DNA from: Paraburkholderia sp. IMGN_8 | GTDB lineage: Bacteria; Pseudomonadota; Gammaproteobacteria; Burkholderiales; Burkholderiaceae | Assembly: GCF_038050405.1 (NCBI RefSeq) | Contig: NZ_CP150901.1 | Coordinates: 4,278,001-4,342,000, forward strand | Length of the DNA stretch: 64,000 bases | Reading direction: 5' to 3' | Shown here: one piece after another, positions 44,873-53,969 of the stretch | Numbering within the stretch: position 1 is the first letter of the stretch | Layout: every line of letters begins with the position of its first letter | The notes under the pieces: model-generated | What the model was told of the DNA's origin: nothing | The model's database searches: none | Seen by the model: the letters and a program-made list of their open reading frames with translations, nothing else | Translations under genes and position numbers: made by a program

Positions 44873-45928
44873 TTAGAAATCCTCGCGCCAGAGATCTAGC
44901 GCCTGTTGTACGGGGCGGTCGGAGTAGCTGAACAGCACCGCATCGCTGTCCGCTTCCAGACGATACGGCATCCAGGAGGGGCAGACGAACACGTCTTTCG
45001 GACCGAACGCCAACACCTGGTCTCCTACAATGCAGCGTCCATTTCCTTCGACAACGGCATACACCGTGGAGTCCGTCGCGCGATAGGATGCCCCACTAAA
45101 GCCTGCGGGCAGCAACTGCATGAAAGTACCGATTGTGGGCATCGCCCAGTCGCCGGTGACCGGGTTGGTATATTGCAGCTTGTGGCCCCAGACGGCATGC
45201 GGCGCTTCCTTTGCAAGTGTGTGGAGCGCCTCGCGTGTGCGGTCGTAGGGATACCAGAAAAGCGGAGAAGTGCGCGACCGTGACTTATATTCCACGGGCT
45301 TCATGGTGTTGCCGAAGCGGGCAAGATTGCTGCCCGCGCTCCGATCCGTTTGCTGACTCTCGCTAAGACCATCTTCACGGAATTGGGCGTCGAGCAGTTC
45401 CACGATTGGAATGTCGAGACCATCCAGCCAGACCATTGGCTCAGCAGACGTATTGCCGTGGTCGTGGAAGGTCCAGGAGGGGGTAATGACGAAGTCCCCC
45501 ACGTGCATCGTTACGCGTTCGCCATCCACGGCCGTATACGCACCGTCACCGTTCATGATGAAACGCAGAGCGGATTGCGAGTGGCGATGAGCGGGGGCAA
45601 CCTCCCCGGGAAGAATCAACTGCAGGCCCGCATAGAGGCTGTGCGTAATACGGGTACGCCCACGAAGGCCTGGATTCTCGAGCACCAGCACGCGACGTTC
45701 GGCCTCTTTGGCGGTGATGATTTTCCCGCTCTCCAGCAGCCACGGCCATACCGTATCCCACTTCCATAAGTACGGAACGCATGGTGTACTGGGAGTCGCC
45801 GTCACGACCGCATGCAGTACCTCCCACAGCGGCGCGCAGTTCGAACCATCAATTTTGTCGTAGAACGCTTTTCGGGCCTGCTGCGTCTCAACAATATTCC
45901 CGACCTGAGAAACACGGTTGTCGTTCAT
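44873..45928 (-). CDS. Gentisate 1,2-dioxygenase
   Basis: From ATG 45928 (AAGGAGACAGC upstream) the protein has 351 residues, the usual size for this bicupin enzyme, which opens gentisate between C1 and C2 to maleylpyruvate with Fe(II). The N-terminal cupin contains PGEVAPAHRHSQSALRFIMN with the metal histidines and SWTFHDHGN. The C-terminal cupin has TYVVVEG-like VYAVVEGNGRC and CPSWMPY. It overlaps the upstream hydrolase gene by 4 bases. It is the last gene of the P450-led operon. Confidence 0.93.
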   Translation of the reverse strand: MNDNRVSQVGNIVETQQARKAFYDKIDGSNCAPLWEVLHAVVTATPSTPCVPYLWKWDTVWPWLLESGKIITAKEAERRVLVLENPGLRGRTRITHSLYAGLQLILPGEVAPAHRHSQSALRFIMNGDGAYTAVDGERVTMHVGDFVITPSWTFHDHGNTSAEPMVWLDGLDIPIVELLDAQFREDGLSESQQTDRSAGSNLARFGNTMKPVEYKSRSRTSPLFWYPYDRTREALHTLAKEAPHAVWGHKLQYTNPVTGDWAMPTIGTFMQLLPAGFSGASYRATDSTVYAVVEGNGRCIVGDQVLAFGPKDVFVCPSWMPYRLEADSDAVLFSYSDRPVQQALDLWREDF

Positions 45929-46842
45929 GCTGTCTCCTTCATTCCGGCGGTATCGGATGTGGTAGCAGTTACACCCGTGGTGCCGTCGGCCGCCCGAACC
46001 GCGACGCGGATTTGCCCCACTCCATCGAAAGCGCAATCGATGATGTCGCCGGGCAGCACCGGACCAACGCCCTCGGGCGTGCCAGTCAGCAGAATGTCAC
46101 CAGGGTGCAGCGTGTAGAAGCTGGATGCGAATTCGATGAGCTCGGCAATGCCGAGAATCAGGTCCCCGGTATTTGCCTTCTGACGAGGCTGGCCATTCAC
46201 TGTCAGCCAAAAATCGATATTTGAAGGATCCGCGACTTCATCTGCCGTCACCATCCATGGGCCAAGAACTGTATAGCTGTCGATGGATTTGCGGAGACTG
46301 CGCTCCTCGGGCCCTCTCGCGGTCATATCGAGACCGACGGCGTAGCCGGCGACGTAATCGAACGCCTGTGCCTGTGTGATATTGCGCCCTGTTTTGCCGA
46401 TGATAACTGCGAGCTCGGCCTCGTGGTCGTTTCGGCGGTCTAGGTGTTGCAACTCGACGCCTGCCGCAGGACTTACGATCGAGCTGGTCGCCTTCAGGAA
46501 CAGGCCAATTTTCTGAATCTCGGCGACCTGGTTGTTGTGGTGAACCTCAACCTGCGCTCGTGCCTCTTCAAGGTGCTTTTTGTAATTGACGGGCGCGGCG
46601 ACCACTTTGCCGGGATTGGCTACCGGGCTGAGCAACCGGACGTCGGCGAGCGGGCGCACTGGGGCGGATGGTGCGATGTGCCTGATTTCATCTACCACCT
46701 GTGCCAGATTTGCAATCAATGGATCAATGGTAGGTAGCGGATAGCGATGGAGTGGCAGCACGTCGAGTGCGGCTGTAACGTCGCGTACCGAGTCTCCTTC
46801 GACGACACCAAGCCGGTCGTCATCGAATCGGCAAATTTTCAT
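45925..46842 (-). CDS. Fumarylpyruvate hydrolase-like (FAH family)
   Basis: A 305-residue FAH-family protein: VAAPVNYKKHLEEAR, the metal-binding acids in NDHEAELAVIIGKTG, VAGYAVGLDMTARG and GDILLTGTPEGVGPV. Coupled by ATGA overlap to gentisate dioxygenase, it most likely cleaves fumarylpyruvate (or maleylpyruvate) to pyruvate and fumarate (or maleate). GGAG precedes ATG 46842. The cupin enzyme and hydrolase give two of the three gentisate steps; no maleylpyruvate isomerase gene is in the window. Confidence 0.87.
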   Translation of the reverse strand: MKICRFDDDRLGVVEGDSVRDVTAALDVLPLHRYPLPTIDPLIANLAQVVDEIRHIAPSAPVRPLADVRLLSPVANPGKVVAAPVNYKKHLEEARAQVEVHHNNQVAEIQKIGLFLKATSSIVSPAAGVELQHLDRRNDHEAELAVIIGKTGRNITQAQAFDYVAGYAVGLDMTARGPEERSLRKSIDSYTVLGPWMVTADEVADPSNIDFWLTVNGQPRQKANTGDLILGIAELIEFASSFYTLHPGDILLTGTPEGVGPVLPGDIIDCAFDGVGQIRVAVRAADGTTGVTATTSDTAGMKETA

Positions 46843-46884
46843 GGGAATCTATCTCCGTTATTGGTTGTGAAGCTGCGTTATCGC

Positions 46885-47205
46885 TTAAAACTGCGAGGCC
46901 GGTACGTTGAGCACGAGTCCATCAAGCGTCGGCCCGACAGAGAGCTGACAGCTGAGCCGACTGTTCGCCTCGACACCGACGGCGAAAGCCAGCATCTTCT
47001 GCTCGTGCTCGGTCTTTGCAGGCAAGCGATCGGCCCATGTATCGTCGACGTATACGTGGCAGGTTGCGCAAGCGCAGGCGCCGCCGCAGTCCGCGTCGAT
47101 ACCGGGAACGTTATTGGCCACGGCAACTTCCATAACTGACATGCCATCAGGACCCTGATAGACAAGCTCTGCGCCGTCGGCCGTGCGAAAGTGGATGTGT
47201 GTCAT
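46885..47205 (-). CDS. [2Fe-2S] ferredoxin, adrenodoxin/putidaredoxin type
   Basis: A 106-residue ferredoxin. The cluster ligands are seen in [17 protein letters not shown] (C-x5-C-x2-C) and a later Cys in RLSCQLSVG, the spacing of the adrenodoxin/putidaredoxin group. It lies between the P450 reductase gene and the FAH gene and is the probable shuttle between reductase and P450. GAGAGA lies upstream of the ATG. Confidence 0.93.
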   Translation of the reverse strand: MTHIHFRTADGAELVYQGPDGMSVMEVAVANNVPGIDADCGGACACATCHVYVDDTWADRLPAKTEHEQKMLAFAVGVEANSRLSCQLSVGPTLDGLVLNVPASQF

Positions 47206-47260
47206 GAATATCTCTCAAGTTCTGGCAGGTTTTTGCGGCTGCCTGTTACGTCTGGATGGG

Positions 47261-48484
47261 TTATGGATGCAGCGGCAGCGATGCGTTCGCCAGGCGGGTT
47301 GTATCCAGCGGGGTGGACGCCTGGATAAATCCTTTGCCTGCCATGAAATCGGCCACTGCGTCTAACGCCTCAACAGCTAGCAATCGGCCCTGCCGGAGAT
47401 ACCAGACGGACTGCGTTGCTTTGCCAGAATCCTGCTCGGCAGGTTTGCGTACGATGATCTCGTCATGGCCGTGAGCTATGCCAGCCACCTGGATTCGATG
47501 CGAATACTGGTCTGACCAAAACCAGGGCACGCTCGCAGGCGGAGTCTTCTTGCCGGCAAGTATGGCCGCCGCGTTCTTGGCCTGGTCTACGGCATTTTGT
47601 ACCGACTCCAGCCGAAGTCCAGGTCCATAAATCTCATGCGTTTGCTCAGTGCAATCGCCGATTGCAAAGACGTGAGGGTCGTTGGTTCGCGCATTCGCGT
47701 CTACGAGGATTGCGCTTGCACAGGCGATATCGGCTGCTGCAGCAAGTTCGATATTAGGTATTGCGCCAATACCTACCACGAGCGCGTCGACCGCCAGTAA
47801 CCCTGCGTCTGTGCGGATTGTTAGCCCGCCAGGCGCTGCCTCGACGGCTGAGATTGAGCACCCGAGGCGGATATCGACGCCGTTGCTGGCATGCAACGCG
47901 TGTACGGCTGCCGATGTGGCCTCGCCAACGGAGCGTTGCATGACGCGAGGGGCTGCCTCAAGCACGGTTACTTCTTTCCCGAGTTGTCGTGCTGAGGCGG
48001 CCACCTCCATACCAACGTAGCCAGCGCCTACGATTCCAATACGTCGATAACCAGAAAGCGCCGTCTTTAAAGCCTGCGCATGTGCGAGAGAGCGCAGATA
48101 GTGAATTCTGGGCTCACGCTTTGGCAGTCCTGGGAAGATGCGTGCACGCGCGCCGGTAGCAAAGACGAGGCTGTCATAAGATATGCGCGTCCCGCCGTTC
48201 AGAATCGCTTCGCGCGCTGAGCGGTTGACCCACTCGACCCGTTCACCGAGACGCAACTCACAGCGTAATGTCTCGTAGAAAGATGCTGGCCGAAGATGAA
48301 GTGACTCGTCAGTGCTTGCACCTTTCAGATAGCCCTTGCTAAGCGGAGGACGCTGGTAAGGAAGAGTGCGTTCATCGCTGACGATGGTGAGCGTACCGTC
48401 ATAGCCCATCTGCCGGACCGAGGCAACGAATTGACATGCTGCCTGACCGCCGCCTATGACAAGAATCCCGCGTTCGGTTGTCAT
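47261..48484 (-). CDS. FAD-dependent ferredoxin reductase (putidaredoxin reductase-like)
   Basis: A 407-residue flavoprotein with GGGQAACQFV (FAD loop), YQRPPLSKGYL, GAGYVGMEVAAS (NADH loop) and FAIGDCTEQ. It transfers electrons from NADH to the adjacent [2Fe-2S] ferredoxin. It starts 4 bases after the P450 stop. It is similar in architecture to the dioxygenase reductase at 8639 but clearly divergent in sequence, so the two chains are not recent duplicates. Confidence 0.93.
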   Translation of the reverse strand: MTTERGILVIGGGQAACQFVASVRQMGYDGTLTIVSDERTLPYQRPPLSKGYLKGASTDESLHLRPASFYETLRCELRLGERVEWVNRSAREAILNGGTRISYDSLVFATGARARIFPGLPKREPRIHYLRSLAHAQALKTALSGYRRIGIVGAGYVGMEVAASARQLGKEVTVLEAAPRVMQRSVGEATSAAVHALHASNGVDIRLGCSISAVEAAPGGLTIRTDAGLLAVDALVVGIGAIPNIELAAAADIACASAILVDANARTNDPHVFAIGDCTEQTHEIYGPGLRLESVQNAVDQAKNAAAILAGKKTPPASVPWFWSDQYSHRIQVAGIAHGHDEIIVRKPAEQDSGKATQSVWYLRQGRLLAVEALDAVADFMAGKGFIQASTPLDTTRLANASLPLHP

Positions 48485-48488
48485 GGCG

Positions 48489-49742
48489 TTACACCAGCGT
48501 TACTGGCATGGTACGAATGCCACGGAAGCGAGCGTTCGGGTTAAAGCTCAAGCCTTCGCGCAGGTCGAGCTTCGGAAAGCGTTTGGTGATGGCCGGCAGA
48601 GCGATGCTGGCTTCCAGCCGCGCCAAGGGTCGACCGAGACACACATGAATGCCGGCCCCGAACGCAAGGTGGGGATTGGGACGGCGACCCAAATCGAATT
48701 TTTCCGGGGAGTCAAATATCCGCTCGTCGCGGTTGGCGGACGCTTGAGCGACGATGACCTCCGTGTTGGGCGCAATCATTCCGCCGCTAGGAATCTGCAC
48801 CTCACGCGTGGTCCGGCGGCCCTGGAGTTGCAGAGGGCTAGCGTAACGGAGGCATTCCTCGATGCCCATAGTAACGACGGAGGCATCGGTGGCCATGCGC
48901 TCAAACTGGTCACGGTTCTGAATTAGCGCGAGCGTTGAAAGACCGATGAGATTGGTGGTTGTCTCGTGACCGCCGTTAAGCACGAGAATGCACATGTGCA
49001 ACATCTCGTTCTCGCTGATCTGTTGACCACTCTTTTCCGCTTTCACGAGGGCACTGATGATGTTGCTAGGCGTATCTTCAACCGGTCGGGCGCGCCATTC
49101 GTTGACGTAGTCAAGTAGGTAGGCCTTGAATTCCGCAGTTGCCTTGTGTCCGGCAGCGATCGCCTCAGCAGACACGGCTGGGTTCAGCGGGAAAAGGACC
49201 TGGGCACCAAGATCGCGGATGCGCGGGCCGTCCGAGCGCGGAACGCCGAAAATGTCGCAAATAACCTGGATCGGGATACGAGAAGCAAAGTCGGCGACGT
49301 AATCGACGTTGTTGTTGTCCTCAAGTTCGTCGAGGAGTGTCGCCACAATCTCGTGCACGCTAACCCGCAGTCGCTCAATGCCGAACTGGGTGAAGAAAGG
49401 ATTTACCACCTCACGGAGACGGTCGTGATCCGGCGGATCGCGAAAGAGCATGCTGGTAGTGTGCTGTTCCAGCAGCGGACCTTCGCCAAATTTTTCGCGG
49501 TATGCCGCCTCCCGATTTACCACGCCGGAAAGGTCTCGCCAGACAGCCTTGACGTCATCGTAGCGAGTGAGTAGAACCGACCCGTCTGAGTTGACGTGCG
49601 CTGGCTCGTTGTCCCGCAGGTGTTTAAAGAAGGGATAAGGATTGTCGTAATACGTTTTCGGCAGCTGAAAGAGGTCAAAATCCTCTGTGGCCGAATGGAC
49701 CCGCTTCTCCGGAGGCGCGGAGTGAACCTGTTGGATCGCCAT
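48489..49742 (-). CDS. Cytochrome P450
   Basis: From ATG 49742 (GGAGACAGATTC upstream) the protein has 417 residues. It shows the haem-binding FGAGIHVCLGRPLA with the axial Cys, the E-x-x-R pair in IEECLRYA, and the oxygen-activation helix motif LNGGHETTTN. The size and soluble N-terminus are those of bacterial class I P450s, which need a ferredoxin and reductase; both are encoded next. It heads an operon ending in gentisate dioxygenase, so it probably hydroxylates or O-dealkylates an aromatic acid on the way to gentisate. The substrate is not known. Confidence 0.93.
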   Translation of the reverse strand: MAIQQVHSAPPEKRVHSATEDFDLFQLPKTYYDNPYPFFKHLRDNEPAHVNSDGSVLLTRYDDVKAVWRDLSGVVNREAAYREKFGEGPLLEQHTTSMLFRDPPDHDRLREVVNPFFTQFGIERLRVSVHEIVATLLDELEDNNNVDYVADFASRIPIQVICDIFGVPRSDGPRIRDLGAQVLFPLNPAVSAEAIAAGHKATAEFKAYLLDYVNEWRARPVEDTPSNIISALVKAEKSGQQISENEMLHMCILVLNGGHETTTNLIGLSTLALIQNRDQFERMATDASVVTMGIEECLRYASPLQLQGRRTTREVQIPSGGMIAPNTEVIVAQASANRDERIFDSPEKFDLGRRPNPHLAFGAGIHVCLGRPLARLEASIALPAITKRFPKLDLREGLSFNPNARFRGIRTMPVTLV

Positions 49743-50020
49743 GAATCTGTCTCCTATGTATTTTCTACGGACATCGCACATGCGGACCGCATCCGAGCCG
49801 CGAAGTCACGGGGTCGACACGCAGAGCCTCTCTTTCAGCAAGAACCGATACGCATCGAAAGAAATGCGGCTAAGCTACCGCGATCGGTTGCGGCCTACCT
49901 TCGACATGTAGCGGCAGAGTGCATCCCGTGATCATTGGTTGTATGGTGATGCACACGAGAGTATTTAGAAATAGAAGGTGGTGAATAGGATCTATAGACC
50001 AGCCTGATAAAGGTATGCAG
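49743..50020. promoter_or_regulatory. Divergent promoter region between P450 operon and NahR-like regulator
   Basis: About 280 bases between the divergent starts. On the minus strand CTATTCACCACC followed by TTCTATTTCTAAATA (about 49960-49990) recalls the ATTCA-rich sites bound by NahR-type regulators, but the match is loose. AAAGG at 50009-50013 serves the regulator's ATG 50021. Confidence 0.4.
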
Positions 50021-50923
50021 ATGGAACTTCGAGACATCGACTTGAATTTGCTTGTCGTGTTCAATGAATTGCTTCACCAGGGGCGTGTATCGGCGGCGGC
50101 GCGCACTCTAGGAATGTCTCAGCCCGCAGTTAGTAACGCCCTGAGCCGTCTGCGGAAGTTGCTTGGGGACGACGTGTTCCTTAACACATCAAAAGGCATG
50201 GTGCCTACGCCTCTATCGGAGAGGCTCGCAGAGCCGATAGCGTTCGCGCTCGGGACAATCCATGACACGCTGAATTCGAAGGCGGAGTTTGACCCGGCGA
50301 CGAGTGCGCGCAACTTCACAGTCGCGATGACCGATATCGGTGAAATATCGTTTCTTCCGGCGTTGATGAAGAGGCTGTCTGAGGTAGCACCCGGGATCAC
50401 CTTGAGCACGGTACGAAACACTGCGGTGAACCTTCGCGATGAGATGGAAAACGCAAGGACCGACCTCGCGATTGGTTTTTTGCCGGACCTGAAGACTGGC
50501 TTCTTTCAGCGACGGCTGTTCAGTCAGCGCTATGTATGCCTCTTTCGAAAAGGGCATCCGCTTGCTGAGCAGGGGATAACCCTGAAGTCTTTCTGTGCCG
50601 CAGAACACGTGGCGATTGTTGCCGCAGGAACCGGGCACGGCATGGTTGACGAGTTTATCCAGCGCGCAGGGATTACGAGGAAAGTACGGCTGCAAGTACC
50701 TCACTTTGTCGCCGTCGGGCACATTCTGCAGACAACCGACCTGATCGCGGTCGTGCCGGAAGCCTACGCGAAGCGAACGTTAGAGCCGTTCGATTTGGAG
50801 GCTGCCGTATGCCCTGTGAAAATCCCGCAGATAGTAATCAACGTGCTTTGGCATGGCAGACATCACCGGGAACCAGGCAATCAGTGGCTGCGGCAAACGA
50901 TATTCGAGGAGTTTTCCTCATGA
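50021..50923 (+). CDS. NahR-like LysR-type transcriptional regulator
   Basis: A 301-residue LysR protein. The HTH is VSAAARTLGMSQPAVSNALS. The whole chain parallels NahR as I recall it: MELRDIDLNLLVVFNELL at the start, FTVAMTDIGEISFLPALM, LPDLKTGFFQRRLFSQRYVC, AAGTGHGMVDEFI and VPHFVAVGHILQTTDLI. NahR responds to salicylate, so this regulator may sense salicylate or a related hydroxybenzoate and activate the divergent P450-gentisate operon. ATG 50021 gives the NahR N-terminus and has AAAGG 7 bases upstream. Confidence 0.9.
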   Translation: MELRDIDLNLLVVFNELLHQGRVSAAARTLGMSQPAVSNALSRLRKLLGDDVFLNTSKGMVPTPLSERLAEPIAFALGTIHDTLNSKAEFDPATSARNFTVAMTDIGEISFLPALMKRLSEVAPGITLSTVRNTAVNLRDEMENARTDLAIGFLPDLKTGFFQRRLFSQRYVCLFRKGHPLAEQGITLKSFCAAEHVAIVAAGTGHGMVDEFIQRAGITRKVRLQVPHFVAVGHILQTTDLIAVVPEAYAKRTLEPFDLEAAVCPVKIPQIVINVLWHGRHHREPGNQWLRQTIFEEFSS

Positions 50924-51359
50924 CAGGCGCGATTTCTGATCTCATCTGACTTGCCGGTCTAAAGACGTCGCGTTAGCGACCGGGAAACGCTGTCTTTCAA
51001 GACTGCCGCGCATTTGTGTCTTCGTTGCCTTGGGCGCTCCGTCGATGTCACGAAGACGTTTGCCGCAATCCCTCCTGCCCCCCAAGGCCACCCCTCGCGC
51101 GATTTCTTGCGTGTTCCACGCGCTGCTTTGCACAAGCACCGGTGATACTAAACAATAATTGAAACGCTATGGATAGAACTTAACTGGCAAGACACAATCG
51201 CCTCACGGGAGCTTAGGAGAGGATCCATCTGTTGCCCGCGTTCTATAAGGTCAAAATTACTTCCTTGACGAAGATCGCAGGCTGAACGTGAAAAATCCGA
51301 GATTTATTCATTAATATAATTAGGAATACTGCTAAATATATTAATTTTTTCACCGCTAG
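50924..51359. other. Intergenic region, AT-rich at its right end
   Basis: About 440 bases with no recognised gene. The segment 51295-51350 is very AT-rich (runs such as TAATATAATTAGGAATAC), unlike its surroundings. It ends at the CTAG target of the IS5 element. Confidence 0.4.
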
Positions 51360-52549
51360 GGATGGTGTTCAAAACTCAGTCAACGTGGAATGTTCAGGAC
51401 TGAGGTTGCCTGGCACAATGAGCGCATGAAACAGACCGACCTGAATCTTGACCTGACGAACCGGCGCACGCGCAAGCGCGCGCTCCTGGATGAGATGGAG
51501 CGCGTGGTGCCATGGAACGAATTCGTGGCGCTGATAGAACCGCACGCGCCGACCAAGGCGACGGGTCGCCGGCCATTTCCGATTGAAGCAATGTTGCGCA
51601 TCCACTTCCTGCAACAATGGTTTGGCCTGAGCGATGTCGCGATGGAAGAGGCGCTGTACGACGTACCGCTGTATCGCGAATTTGCCGAGCTGGGCGGCAT
51701 GAGCCGATTGCCGGATCGGGTCAGTATCCTGCGCTTTCGGCATCTGCTGGAACAACACCGGTTGGCCGAGCAATTTCTGGTGACCGTCAACGCCCAGCTC
51801 AGTGCGAAGGGCTACATGCTTAAGGAAGGGACGGCGGTTGATGCCACACTGATTGCCGCGCCGAGTTCGACCAAGAACAAGGGCGGTGAGCGCGATCCCG
51901 AAATGCATCAGACCAAGAAGGGAAATGAATGGCACTTTGGCATGAAGTGTCATATCGGCGTGGACGCCGACTCGGGTCTCGTGCACACGGTAGTGGGGAC
52001 GGCTGCCAACGTCAACGATGTGACGCAAGCGCATGCGCTCGTGCATGGTGACGAACGCGAGGTGTTTGGCGATGCGGGTTACCAAGGCGTGCAAAAGCGC
52101 GAGGAAATGCAAGACGTCAAGGTCAACTGGCACATCGCCATGCGTCCAGGTAAGCGTCGTGCCTTGAACAAGGACACACCGCTGGGCCAACTGCTTGACG
52201 AACGCGAAAGGCTGAAGGCACGTATTCGTGCCAAGGTGGAGCATCCGTTTCGCGTTATCAAGCGCCAGTTCGGCCATCTCAAGGTGCGTTATCGTGGATT
52301 GGCGAAGAACACGCAGCAATTGCAAACGCTGTTCGCCTTGAGCAATCTTTGGATGGTACGCCGCCGAATTCTGCAGGAATTCGTGGTATGAGTGCGTCCG
52401 GATTCGGCTCAGACGAGCCGAAGCACAGACCGCGCGACTCCATCTATGCTGAATAGAACACGGAATTCGCACGTTTCGTCTCATTGATTTCACTTGGCGA
52501 TACTTACGTTGTCAGGTCGGTGTCGCCGAGCGTGTTTTGAACACTATCC
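51360..52549. mobile_element. Complete IS5-family insertion sequence, 1190 bp
   Basis: The left end GGATGGTGTTCAAAACTC at 51360 and the complement of the right end GGATAGTGTTCAAAACAC at 52549 form imperfect terminal inverted repeats. Both sides are flanked by CTAG (51356-51359 and 52550-52553), matching the 4-base target duplications of IS5-group elements. One intact transposase gene fills the element. Confidence 0.9.
51426..52391 (+). CDS. IS5-family transposase
   Basis: A 321-residue transposase from ATG 51426. It contains VVPWNEFVALIEPHAP and FGLSDVAMEEALYDVPLYRE in the N-terminal domain. The DDE triad lies in GTAVDATLIAAPS (Asp), FGDAGYQGVQ (Asp) and KVEHPFRVIKRQFG (Glu). It is the intact relative of the broken transposase at 33037-33512. 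No frameshift or internal stop is present. Confidence 0.93.
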   Translation: MKQTDLNLDLTNRRTRKRALLDEMERVVPWNEFVALIEPHAPTKATGRRPFPIEAMLRIHFLQQWFGLSDVAMEEALYDVPLYREFAELGGMSRLPDRVSILRFRHLLEQHRLAEQFLVTVNAQLSAKGYMLKEGTAVDATLIAAPSSTKNKGGERDPEMHQTKKGNEWHFGMKCHIGVDADSGLVHTVVGTAANVNDVTQAHALVHGDEREVFGDAGYQGVQKREEMQDVKVNWHIAMRPGKRRALNKDTPLGQLLDERERLKARIRAKVEHPFRVIKRQFGHLKVRYRGLAKNTQQLQTLFALSNLWMVRRRILQEFVV

Positions 52550-52751
52550 CTAGGTTCTGAAATTCATTTGGAACCTCGATCAGACCTCAAATTTCTCGCA
52601 AATCTTGACGAACCCCACGGAATCACGCGATTTTTCCGCGATGAGTCGAACGATTGCCTTGTGAGAAATCGGTTGATGAAAGTCGGGAAAAATCGCATGC
52701 GGTAGGTAACGGCGGTTGAATCAGCAAATAAAAAATGGAGACTGGCAGGCG

Positions 52752-53948
52752 ATGAAGCATAAATACATTATCGCGGCAGCGATGGCGTTGTGCGTTGGCT
52801 CTGCGCACGCGCAAGTGGCGGAGCAGCAGCAAGATCAGGGCCATCCCGGTATCCAGCAGGCGGAGCGGCGTGTCGAGGCAGAGAAAGACGCACGGCAGGG
52901 AGTCGAGCTACCATCAACCATCACCTTGTACGGCATCATTGACACCGGTGTGGAGTATGTGACGAACGTTGGGCCACGTGGAAAGAGCTTGGCGCGCATG
53001 CCAACGAACACCGCAGGCGTCCCGTCGCGATGGGGCATTCGAGGGCAAGAAAATCTCGGCGATGGACTGCTTGCCATTTTCGTCCTTGAGTCGGGATTCG
53101 CTCCCAATAATGGCACCCTTGGACAGGGTGGCCGTCTTTTTGGACGGCAGGCTTTTGTGGGGCTCTCAGGGCGATGGGGCACGCTGACACTCGGGCGGCA
53201 ATACACCATGCTCGCGTGGGGATTGATTGACGCGGATCTGCTGGGTCCGGCTGTTTTTGCTTCTGCATCAATGGACAGCTACCTTGCAAACGCGCGTGCA
53301 GACAATGCAATCGCATATCGCGGAACGTTTAGTGGCGTGACCGTCGGCGCGATGTACAGCTTTGGCCGCGATGGTGCAAATGGCGGACCGAGTCCTGCGG
53401 GAACGAACTGCGCAGGCCAGAGTGCGGGTGATTCGCGCGCTTGTCGTGAATGGTCCGCGCTGCTGAAATATGACGCATCGTCCTTCGGGGTGGCATTGGC
53501 AGCTGATCAGATTCGCGGTGGTCCGGGTGCGTTCGGTGGGCTTACGAGAAGCTCGTTGAGCGATACTCGTTTGTCCGCAAACGGGTACTTCACTGTCGGA
53601 AAATTAAAGGTCGGCGGTGGCCTTCTTCATCGGAACAACGAAGGTAGTGCTGCGACGCCAAAAAGCGATTTGTGGTACCTCGGTGCCGCCTATACATTGA
53701 CGCCAAGCTGGATTATTGATGGTGAAGCCTTCAGGATTACGTTCAAGAACAGCGATAACAAGGCGACGATGGGCGTCGTGAGAGCCACCTACGTCCTTTC
53801 GAAGCGTACGACTGTCTACGCAATGGGCGGTCGAATCTACAATGATGGTTCTCTTGCATTGTCAATCAGCGGCGGCGGCCCGGGAAGCACTCCTCCGCCC
53901 GGCGGCGCTCAAACCGGCGTAATGATGGGCATGCGACACACTTTCTGA
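52752..53948 (+). CDS. Outer-membrane porin, Burkholderia OmpC type
   Basis: From ATG 52752 the protein has 398 residues. A signal peptide (AAAMALCVGSAHAQ) is followed by an unusual polar insert of about 35 residues, rich in Gln and Glu (VAEQQQDQGHPGIQQAERRV), before the first strand STITLYGIIDTGVEY. The rest is a standard porin: FVLESGFAPNNGTLGQGGRL, FGRQAFVGL, and the terminal Phe (MGMRHTF). It probably admits the substrate of the neighbouring aldolase/transporter module. Confidence 0.9.
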   Translation: MKHKYIIAAAMALCVGSAHAQVAEQQQDQGHPGIQQAERRVEAEKDARQGVELPSTITLYGIIDTGVEYVTNVGPRGKSLARMPTNTAGVPSRWGIRGQENLGDGLLAIFVLESGFAPNNGTLGQGGRLFGRQAFVGLSGRWGTLTLGRQYTMLAWGLIDADLLGPAVFASASMDSYLANARADNAIAYRGTFSGVTVGAMYSFGRDGANGGPSPAGTNCAGQSAGDSRACREWSALLKYDASSFGVALAADQIRGGPGAFGGLTRSSLSDTRLSANGYFTVGKLKVGGGLLHRNNEGSAATPKSDLWYLGAAYTLTPSWIIDGEAFRITFKNSDNKATMGVVRATYVLSKRTTVYAMGGRIYNDGSLALSISGGGPGSTPPPGGAQTGVMMGMRHTF

Positions 53949-53969
53949 TGCGTCGACGGTCAGCCTGGT

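Noticed and set aside
51369..52493. 374-codon minus-strand open frame across the IS5 element
   Set aside because: Antisense of the intact transposase; no independent start signal or motif.
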